Assembly (NCBI RefSeq): GCF_000768695.1
Contig: NZ_AVPL01000020.1
Coordinates: 1-57,789, forward strand
Direction of reading: 5' to 3'
From: Knoellia aerolata DSM 18566
GTDB taxonomy: Bacteria > Actinomycetota > Actinomycetes > Actinomycetales > Dermatophilaceae
DNA length: 57,789 nt
Shown: positions 24,448-31,323 of the stretch, piece by piece
How positions within the stretch are numbered: the first letter of the stretch is position 1
Layout: the number at the start of each line of letters is the position of its first letter
Position numbers and translations under genes: made by a program
The notes under the pieces: model-generated
The model's input: the letters and a program-made list of their open reading frames with translations, nothing else
Told to the model about the DNA's origin: nothing
Databases searched by the model: none

Positions 24448-27400
24448 ATGACCTCGGCGCCGATCCCCGCCCTCCGGGAGGCGAGACGACGGACCCGCAC
24501 CCCGGGGCCGACGCCGGCAGCGGCGCCCGCCCCGTCGGCCGCGATGCCGCGGCACGCCCTGCTCGCGCTGCAGCGAAGCGCCGGGAACGCAGCCGTCACG
24601 GCCCTGCTCGCGGCCAAGGGTCGCCCGGGTGGCAGCGAGAGGGCCGAGTTGCTCGATGCCGCGATCGGTCAGGCCAGACGGGACGACCCGGACCTTCGGG
24701 TACTCGAGGACGGCCTGCGACTGGCCAAGTCCGTCGGCGTCCCCGTCGACATCGACGGCGCAGACAGGAAGCCGCCGGCCTCGGCGCTCGCTGTCACCAA
24801 GACCGGCTTCGGTCCGGCCGCGGTAGCGCCGAAGAAGCCCACACCCCCGGCCAAGCCCGTTCCGCCGAAGTCACCGCTGGCCAAGGGAGGCCGGGCCAGA
24901 CCAGCGACCCGCAGGCCCGGCGGGGGCGGCGCCCCGACAGTGAAGCCCGGCGGAGGCGGGTCGGTGGCAGCGCCCATGGCCAACGGCCCGGTCGACGTGC
25001 TCGCGCCCCCGGTCGCCCCCAGTCGGCTCCGGCCGCAGGACGATCCCGCGTTCAAGGCTGTCACCGGCGCCGTCGGGGGATATGCGAAGGCGAAGCGGGC
25101 CCACCCCCCGGCGGCGAGCAAGGCCAAGGAGGCCCAGGACGCCGCACTGCCCCCCGCCAACGACGCCTCGAGCCAGGCCGAGGCCGCCAAGCTCGACACG
25201 ATGGACGCTCAGCCCGCCGGCTCCTTCGACAAGAAGGCCTTCATCGCCGCCGTCAAGGCCGCCATCGAGGCCAAGGCCCCCAAGAGCCTCGAGCAGGCCG
25301 ACGAGTACAAGAAGTCCGGACAGGCCGGCGAGGTCAAGGGCGAGGTCAAGGGCCTCGTCAGCGGCAACAAGCAGCAGTCGGCCGAGGCGATCGAGACGGC
25401 GACGACGACGCCCCCGGACTCGTCGAAGGCCGTGGCGAAACCGGTCGCCCCGATGACGCCGGAGGACCCCGGGCAGGCCGCGAGCATCCCTGCGGGCGGA
25501 GCGGTGCCCAAGCCCGCTCCTGCCGAGCAACTCAACCTCGAGGCGGGGAAGCGCCAGGCCACCTCGGAGCTCGACGAGGCGGGGGTCTCGCAGGAGCAGC
25601 TCGCGCAGTCGAACGAGCCGGAGTTCACCGGCGCGCTCGCGGCGAAGCAGGAGGCGGCCGCGCATGCGGACACCGGTCCGGCGCAGTTCCGCCAGGCCGA
25701 GGCGGCGACGCTGACCCAGGCCCGAGCGGGAGCGGATGCGGAGACGAAGACCGCCGTGGCCGGCATACAGGCGGCCAAGGGGACCGCCCTCGCCCAGGTC
25801 ACCGGCAGCAAGGCTGCGACGAAGTCGAAGGACGAGTCCAAGCGCGCCGAGGTGGCTGCGCACGTCCAGGCGATCTTCGCCGGCGCCGAGTCGGAGGTGA
25901 AGAAGATCCTCGACGGGATCGACGCGAAGGTCGACAAGGCGTTCGAGCAGGGTGAGCGGGGCGCCCGTGCCACGTTCGAGGCGTTCGTCGAGGCGAAGAT
26001 GTCGGCCTACAAGCGCGACCGCTACGGCGGCTGGCTCGGCGGGCTGAAGTGGGCCAAGGACAAGCTCGTCGGGATGCCGTCCGCCGTCAACGAGTTCTTC
26101 GAGGCGGGCCGCGAGCTCTACCTCAAGGAGATGGAAGGGGTCATCTCGGGCGTCGCCGACATCGTCGCCACCGACCTGGGTGCGGCGAAGGCGCGCATCG
26201 CCAAGGGCAAGGCCGATGTCGCGGCCTACGTGAAGACGCTCGGTCCGGATCTGGCGAAGGTCGGCGCCGAGGCGGCGGAGCAGGTGGCGGACCAGTTCGG
26301 CAAGCTCGAGTCCGACGTCGACGACAAGCAGAACGGGCTGGTCGACAGCCTCGCGAGCAAGTACGTCGAGGCGCGGAAGGGGCTCGACGACCGGATCGAG
26401 GCGCTGCAGGCGGAGAACAAGGGCCTGGTGGACAAGGCGATCGGCGCCATCAAGGGCGTCATCGAGACGATCCTCAAGCTCAAGGACATGCTGCTGGGCG
26501 TCCTTGCCCGGGCTGCCGCCGCCGTCGGGAAGATCATCAAGGACCCGATCGGCTTCCTCGGCAACTTCGTGCGCGCGGTCAAGACCGGAATCGTCAACTT
26601 CGGCGCCAACGTCCTCGACCACCTCAAGAAGGGCCTGCAGAAGTGGCTCTTCGGGGCGCTGTCCGAGGGCGGGATCGAACTGCCGGCGAAATTCGACCTC
26701 AAGGGCGTCGTCCAGCTCGTCCTGTCGATCCTCGGCCTCACGTGGGAGCGGGTCAAGGCCCGGATCTTCGCCAAGGTCCCCGGGCTGCAGCTGGTCTGGG
26801 ACAAGGTCATCGGAGCGTTCGAGGTCCTCAAGATCCTCGTGGCCGAGGGCATCGGCGGGCTGTGGAAGTGGGTCCTGGAGAAGGCCGGTGACATCAAGGA
26901 GACGATCATGGGCCAGATCCAGGAGATGGTGGCCACCCAGATCATCAAGGCTGGCATCACCTGGCTCATCTCGATGCTCAACCCCGCCGGCGCCTTCATC
27001 AAGGCCTGCAAGATGATCTACGACGTCGTCATGTTCTTCGTCGAGAAGGCCGCCCAGATCAAGGAGTTCGTCGACTCGGTGCTGGACTCGGTCGAGTCGA
27101 TCGCGGCGGGCGGCGTCGGGGCCGTGGCGGACAAGATCGAGCAGACCCTCGGCAAGCTCGTCCCGATCCTCATCGGCTTCCTCGCCTCACTGCTCGGGCT
27201 CGGCGGCATCGCGGACAAGATCAAGAAGATCATCGAGACCGTCCAAAGGCCGGTCATGAAGGTCGTCGACTGGGTCGTCGGCAAGGCCGTCGCGATGGGC
27301 AAGAAGTTCCTGGGCCTCGCCAAGAGGATCGGCGGCAAGATCAAGGCCGGCGCCAAGAAGCTCACGGCCAAGGTCAAGAGGAAGCTGGGCATCAAGGAGA

Positions 27401-28338
27401 AGACGCCCGAGCAGATCGCCAAGGACAAGCAGGACCGCCTCGACAAGGGAGTCGCGGCCGGTGTGGCCGCCGCGAACAAGTTCGCCGGGAAGCCCGTGGC
27501 CGGGAAGCTGCTGACTCCCGTGCTCGGAGCGATCAGGCTCCGCTACCGGATGCAGTCCTTGGTGTTGGTTCCCGAGGGCAACCACTGGTCGGTCGAAGGC
27601 GCCATCAACCCCAAGAAGAAGGGCGCGACGCAAGCAAAGCAACCTCAATACGGTCCCGCCGAAATCCAAGCCATGCAGGCCTGGCTGCTGTCATCTTCCG
27701 CGACGTACTCCCTGCCCCCGTTCCACGTCACCAGCGCCCTGGCGGAACGCATTCTGAAGGCCAGGAGCGTGGAAGTGGTGGAACGTGCGCTTCTGAAGGC
27801 GACGATTCACCACCGCGACCCATCAAAGAATGAGGCCGACATCGTGCAGGACGCCAGAGTGCGGGCTTATGGAGACCGGCCGGTTCCGGGCGCCCCCGAC
27901 TACGCACGAGGACATCAGTGGCACCATCCCGAGCAACAATCTGGCCTCCGGTCCGCGATCGTAAATTACAGCCCCACCGACGATCCGACTCTTGACCTCA
28001 CCGAGAAGGGGCATCACGGGACATTTAAGTCCCAAGGACAGCAGCGAGGGAAGGAAGGGACTCCTGAGCGCGCTCGTTTCCTCGGGACGCTCGGCTCGTC
28101 CGCGTCGGCCGAGGCTAACCAGCAGATCGCTGTGCTTGGGCTCGCTCGACGCAAGATGACTGAGGCGGAAAGGGAGGCTCTCGCGACCCAGGCGGTCCTG
28201 GCACATCAGGCGTACCTCTTTGGGCTGACGCCCTTAAGGGGCGCGAAGGCTGCTATCGCTGCACACGACCGAGTCACCAAGCAGCGGCGCGCTTTCGCTG
28301 TGGCAGCTCTGGCACACGCCCGAGTACTGGTTCCATGA
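24448..28338 (+). CDS. Large modular eCIS cargo with C-terminal HH-motif nuclease-like domain
   Basis: 1,296 aa. Residues 38-50 (LLALQRSAGNAAV) repeat the motif of the DUF4157 protein. A Pro/Ala/Lys-rich disordered part (to about 370) leads to a long helical, coiled-coil body. Then come hydrophobic segments around 830-930 (LVPILIGFLASLLGLGGIAD) and a Lys-rich segment (GKIKAGAKKLTAKVKRKLG), a body type known from eCIS-delivered toxins. From about residue 1030 the sequence changes. GHQWHHP (H1156, H1159, H1160) and GHHGTF (H1189, H1190) resemble the paired histidines of HNH/His-Me-finger toxin nucleases. The DNA from about 27,540 on is visibly lower in GC, with a TTA codon at 28234-28236. A tape-measure role is the main alternative for the body. 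Nuclease activity is inferred only. Confidence 0.8.
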   Translation: MTSAPIPALREARRRTRTPGPTPAAAPAPSAAMPRHALLALQRSAGNAAVTALLAAKGRPGGSERAELLDAAIGQARRDDPDLRVLEDGLRLAKSVGVPVDIDGADRKPPASALAVTKTGFGPAAVAPKKPTPPAKPVPPKSPLAKGGRARPATRRPGGGGAPTVKPGGGGSVAAPMANGPVDVLAPPVAPSRLRPQDDPAFKAVTGAVGGYAKAKRAHPPAASKAKEAQDAALPPANDASSQAEAAKLDTMDAQPAGSFDKKAFIAAVKAAIEAKAPKSLEQADEYKKSGQAGEVKGEVKGLVSGNKQQSAEAIETATTTPPDSSKAVAKPVAPMTPEDPGQAASIPAGGAVPKPAPAEQLNLEAGKRQATSELDEAGVSQEQLAQSNEPEFTGALAAKQEAAAHADTGPAQFRQAEAATLTQARAGADAETKTAVAGIQAAKGTALAQVTGSKAATKSKDESKRAEVAAHVQAIFAGAESEVKKILDGIDAKVDKAFEQGERGARATFEAFVEAKMSAYKRDRYGGWLGGLKWAKDKLVGMPSAVNEFFEAGRELYLKEMEGVISGVADIVATDLGAAKARIAKGKADVAAYVKTLGPDLAKVGAEAAEQVADQFGKLESDVDDKQNGLVDSLASKYVEARKGLDDRIEALQAENKGLVDKAIGAIKGVIETILKLKDMLLGVLARAAAAVGKIIKDPIGFLGNFVRAVKTGIVNFGANVLDHLKKGLQKWLFGALSEGGIELPAKFDLKGVVQLVLSILGLTWERVKARIFAKVPGLQLVWDKVIGAFEVLKILVAEGIGGLWKWVLEKAGDIKETIMGQIQEMVATQIIKAGITWLISMLNPAGAFIKACKMIYDVVMFFVEKAAQIKEFVDSVLDSVESIAAGGVGAVADKIEQTLGKLVPILIGFLASLLGLGGIADKIKKIIETVQRPVMKVVDWVVGKAVAMGKKFLGLAKRIGGKIKAGAKKLTAKVKRKLGIKEKTPEQIAKDKQDRLDKGVAAGVAAANKFAGKPVAGKLLTPVLGAIRLRYRMQSLVLVPEGNHWSVEGAINPKKKGATQAKQPQYGPAEIQAMQAWLLSSSATYSLPPFHVTSALAERILKARSVEVVERALLKATIHHRDPSKNEADIVQDARVRAYGDRPVPGAPDYARGHQWHHPEQQSGLRSAIVNYSPTDDPTLDLTEKGHHGTFKSQGQQRGKEGTPERARFLGTLGSSASAEANQQIAVLGLARRKMTEAEREALATQAVLAHQAYLFGLTPLRGAKAAIAAHDRVTKQRRAFAVAALAHARVLVP

Positions 28339-28648
28339 CAAGCCAGCAGCTGTGGTGACGTGCCGCAGGATCTTGCGCTGTGCCGATGACGGGGCGCGAC
28401 GGTGGCCGAGGTCCACGACGGTTACGGAGGCCGGTGTGCCGCTCCCAGCCATCACCCGAATACAACAGCGCCCGCTCGCAGGGACCGCGCAGCCGTCGTC
28501 GGGGCCAGTAGCTACGCCTCATCACCGTTGCCCTGGCTGTGCCCCATGGGGCATGGCGGTCTACCCGACCTGACGGCCTGACGGACGTATCGACCGTGAT
28601 CGCCCGGGAGGACTCTGGCTTGATCCTGCACGATCCCGAGGAGGCGGC
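28339..28648. other. 310-bp gap between cargo and sheath genes
   Basis: No frame in this stretch has homology I can recognise or a good start site. A minus-strand frame over 28234-28455 and a plus frame over 28352-28573 are open but look like chance frames. The GC content stays somewhat lower than in the particle genes, as in the cargo tip. The segment holds the 14-bp palindrome TGCCCCATGGGGCA at 28540-28553. It may carry the sheath promoter and leftovers of replaced cargo tips. No immunity-type gene is visible. Confidence 0.5.
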
Positions 28649-30226
28649 ATGCCGAACTACCTTTCACCCGGTGTCTACGTCGAGGAGGTCGAGGCCGGCA
28701 GCCGGCCCATCGAGGGTGTGGGCACCTCGGTCGCCGCGTTCGTCGGACTGGCGCAGAAGGGCCCGATGCACGAGCCCACGCTCGTGTCGAACTGGACCCA
28801 GTTCGCCGAGACCTTCGGTGACTTCATGCCCGGCGCGTACCTGGCCCACGCCGTCTACGGCTACATGCAGAACGGCGGGAGCAACTGCTTCGTCGTCCGC
28901 GTCGGTGGCGGGAGCACGAACGGGCACCACCCGGAAGCCATCGGCTCGAAGCCGGCGGGCAAGGCCGAGGTCCCCCCCGTGGTGGACGCCCCGCGCGCCC
29001 TGCTCGGCGGCTTCACGGTCACCGCCGCCAACGCCAAGGCGACCAAGCCGATCAGCGTCGAGGTCTCCGACGGCAAGGGTGACGACCTTCCGGCCGACGT
29101 CTTCACGCTCGCCGTCGTCGTCGACGGCAAGCCGGTCGAGACCTACGAGAACGTCTCCACCAAGGAGGGCGACGCCTACGTCGTCACCAAGGTGGCACAG
29201 TCGAAGCACATCAGGATCGAGGCGACCGCGCCGGACGCCCCGCTGGTCAGGATCGACCGCGGCGCCGTCGAGCTCGCCTCGCCCGAGCCGGAGCCTGCGG
29301 GACCGGACGCGACCGAGATGGGCGCGGGCGACTACGTCGGCGACGTCGCGCAGCGGACCGGATTCAGCGGGCTCGAGGCGGTGGACGAGGTGACGATGGT
29401 CGCCGTCCCCGACCTCGTCGCGGCTCTCGAGCAGGGCTCCATCGACCTCGAGACCTTCAAGGCCGTCCAGCTGGGCATCATCAGCCACTGCGAGCTCATG
29501 GGCGACCGCGTCGCGATCCTGGACCCGCCGCCCGGGCTCAACCCGCAGCAGATCCTCAACTGGCGGGTCAACGAGGCCGGCTACGACTCGAAGTTCGCCA
29601 CCCTCTACTGGCCGTACGTCAAGGTCTTCGACCCGGCGACGGGCACCAACATCCACGTGCCACCGAGCGGCCACACGGCCGGCATCTGGGCTCGCAACGA
29701 CGACACCCGGGGAGTGCACAAGGCGCCGGCCAACGAGGTGGTGCGCGGCGCGATCAGCCTGCAGACGCAGATCACCAAGGCCGAGCACGACCTGCTCAAC
29801 CCGGTCGGGATCAACTGCATCCGGTCCTTCCCGGGCCGGGGGCTGCGCGTCTGGGGGGCGCGGACGCTGTCGAGCGACCCGGCCTGGCGCTACCTCAACG
29901 TCCGGCGGCTGTTCAACTACCTCGAGGAGTCGATCCTCATCGGCACGCAGTGGGTCGTCTTCGAGCCGAACGACCCGCAGCTGTGGGCTCGGGTCCGGCG
30001 CACCATCAGCGCCTTCCTCGTCAACGAGTGGCGCAAGGGCGCCCTCTTCGGGTTCACGCCCGACGAGGCGTACTTCGTCAAGTGCGACTCCGAGACCAAC
30101 CCCGCCGAGGGGATCGACGCGGGCCAGGTCGTGTGCCAGGTCGGGGTCGCCCCGGTGAAGCCGGCGGAGTTCGTCATCTTCCAGCTGTCCCAGTTCTCGG
30201 GCGGCGTCAGCCTCGTCAGCGAGTAG
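28649..30226 (+). CDS. Contractile tail sheath protein (Pvc2/Afp2 family)
   Basis: 525 aa, the outer contractile tube. The N-terminus MPNYLSPGVYVEEVEAGSR, the next GVGTSVAAFVGLAQKGP and the C-terminal half (IRSFPGRGLRVWGARTL, DPAWRYLNVRRLFNYLEESI and EPNDPQLWARVRRTISAFL) are the conserved phage-tail-sheath core. The segment between about residues 95 and 225 is the variable surface domain. A single sheath gene is present, whereas PVC/AFP clusters have three paralogues. The start follows GAGGAGG. It is probably the most highly expressed gene of the particle operon. Confidence 0.96.
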   Translation: MPNYLSPGVYVEEVEAGSRPIEGVGTSVAAFVGLAQKGPMHEPTLVSNWTQFAETFGDFMPGAYLAHAVYGYMQNGGSNCFVVRVGGGSTNGHHPEAIGSKPAGKAEVPPVVDAPRALLGGFTVTAANAKATKPISVEVSDGKGDDLPADVFTLAVVVDGKPVETYENVSTKEGDAYVVTKVAQSKHIRIEATAPDAPLVRIDRGAVELASPEPEPAGPDATEMGAGDYVGDVAQRTGFSGLEAVDEVTMVAVPDLVAALEQGSIDLETFKAVQLGIISHCELMGDRVAILDPPPGLNPQQILNWRVNEAGYDSKFATLYWPYVKVFDPATGTNIHVPPSGHTAGIWARNDDTRGVHKAPANEVVRGAISLQTQITKAEHDLLNPVGINCIRSFPGRGLRVWGARTLSSDPAWRYLNVRRLFNYLEESILIGTQWVVFEPNDPQLWARVRRTISAFLVNEWRKGALFGFTPDEAYFVKCDSETNPAEGIDAGQVVCQVGVAPVKPAEFVIFQLSQFSGGVSLVSE

Positions 30227-30257
30227 CCGGCGACCCATCACGAAAGGACCGTGCACC

Positions 30258-30704
30258 ATGCCACTGCCCGACGAGCTCGACTCAGCCGCCGCGAACGGCT
30301 TCCGCCTCACCATCGACGGGATCGAGGTGCCCAAGGTCATCGAGGTGTCCGGTCTCACCGCCGAGGTCGACAAGATCGAGATGAAGCAGCAGACCAAGGA
30401 CGGCAAGTACATCATCCGCAACGTCATCGGCCGCCCCAAGGCCGGGCAGATCGTCGTCACCCGCGGCCTGACCGACAGCAAGGCGATCACCGACTGGCTC
30501 AAGCAGGTCATGGAGGGTGACCTCCAGGGCGTGCGCAAGACGGCCGCAGTGGAGATCACCGATTTCACCGGCGCGACGATCAAGACCCTGGAGTACAAGA
30601 ACGTCTGGGTCCAGAAGGTCGAGGTGAGCACCCTCAAGGCGGGCGCCACGGAGACCGCGACCGAGAAGTTCACGCTCTGCTACGACGAGACGACGGTCGC
30701 CTGA
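30258..30704 (+). CDS. Inner tube protein (gp19-like, Pvc1 family)
   Basis: 148 aa. T4 gp19/Hcp-like tail-tube fold: FRLTIDGIEVPKVIEVSG, a strand-turn with KQQTKDGKYIIRNV, and TEKFTLCYDETTVA at the C-terminus. It polymerises into the rigid inner tube that the sheath drives forward. AAAGGA precedes the start. It is followed by a one-base overlap with the next gene (TGATG). A second tube-like protein is encoded at 33898-34368. Confidence 0.93.
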   Translation: MPLPDELDSAAANGFRLTIDGIEVPKVIEVSGLTAEVDKIEMKQQTKDGKYIIRNVIGRPKAGQIVVTRGLTDSKAITDWLKQVMEGDLQGVRKTAAVEITDFTGATIKTLEYKNVWVQKVEVSTLKAGATETATEKFTLCYDETTVA

Positions 30705-31165
30705 TGGCACGCTCGCGCATCAACGGCTCGCTGGCGGACCTCGGGGCGGCGACCGACCTCGACCGCCCTGCCCCGTTCGTGCCCGAGCGACCCACCCTGC
30801 GAACCCAGTTCGAGTTCGAGCTTCCTCGGGGCTTCGTCGACTCCGAGGGGGTCGTGCACCGGCACGGCGTCATGCGACTCGCCACCGCGCGCGACGAGCT
30901 GCTGCCCCTCTACGACGCCCGGGTCATGGAGAACGCGGCCTTCACGAGCGTCATCCTCCTGGCCCGGGTCATCACCTCGCTGGGGACCCTCACCTCGATC
31001 ACGTCCGCGGTCATCGAGAACATGTTCGCCTCCGACGTGGCCTTCCTCCAGGACTTCTACCGGCGGATCAACACCGAGGGCCACACCCGCGCCGCGGTGA
31101 CCTGCCCGCAGTGCTCGCACCGGTTCGCCGTCGACCTCTCGGGTGGGCGCCTGGGGGAATCATGA
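30704..31165 (+). CDS. eCIS tail assembly/chaperone-like protein with CxxC
   Basis: 153 aa. No catalytic motif is seen. The middle (MRLATARDELLPLYDARVME, then a helix-rich segment VILLARVITSLGTLTSI) resembles phage tail-assembly proteins that recognise the sheath or tube before polymerisation. A CPQC at about residues 137-140 near the C-terminus looks like half a zinc ribbon, so it could bind zinc as a dimer. The stop overlaps the next start as ATGA. Together with the following 52-aa gene it sits where phages encode a G/GT-type chaperone pair (inference). Confidence 0.75.
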   Translation: MARSRINGSLADLGAATDLDRPAPFVPERPTLRTQFEFELPRGFVDSEGVVHRHGVMRLATARDELLPLYDARVMENAAFTSVILLARVITSLGTLTSITSAVIENMFASDVAFLQDFYRRINTEGHTRAAVTCPQCSHRFAVDLSGGRLGES

Positions 31166-31320
31166 CGTACGCCCCCAACCGGATCTACGAGGAGGTGGCG
31201 TACGTGGCCTTCCACTTCCACTGGCCGCTCGACGACATCCTCGACCTCGAACACGGCCAGCGTCGCCGCTACGTCGGGGAGATCGCGAACCTCAACGAGC
31301 GGATCTCCGAGGGGAGATGA
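31162..31320 (+). CDS. Small eCIS protein, DUF6760-like
   Basis: 52 aa, MTYAPNRIYEEVAYVAFHFH followed by WPLDDILDLEHGQRRRYVGEI. Tiny proteins with the HWPLDDILDLEH pattern occur at this place in actinobacterial and other eCIS clusters and in some phage tail modules, and correspond to the helical T part of tail-assembly chaperones. The role is inferred from position. It is coupled to the upstream gene by a 4-base overlap and ends 3 bp before the next start. Confidence 0.8.
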   Translation: MTYAPNRIYEEVAYVAFHFHWPLDDILDLEHGQRRRYVGEIANLNERISEGR

Positions 31321-31323
31321 CGG

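Noticed and set aside
28234-28573. Small frames on both strands after the cargo as immunity proteins
   Set aside because: No ribosome-binding sites, no hydrophobic core or recognisable motif, and the minus-strand frame lies partly inside the cargo gene.
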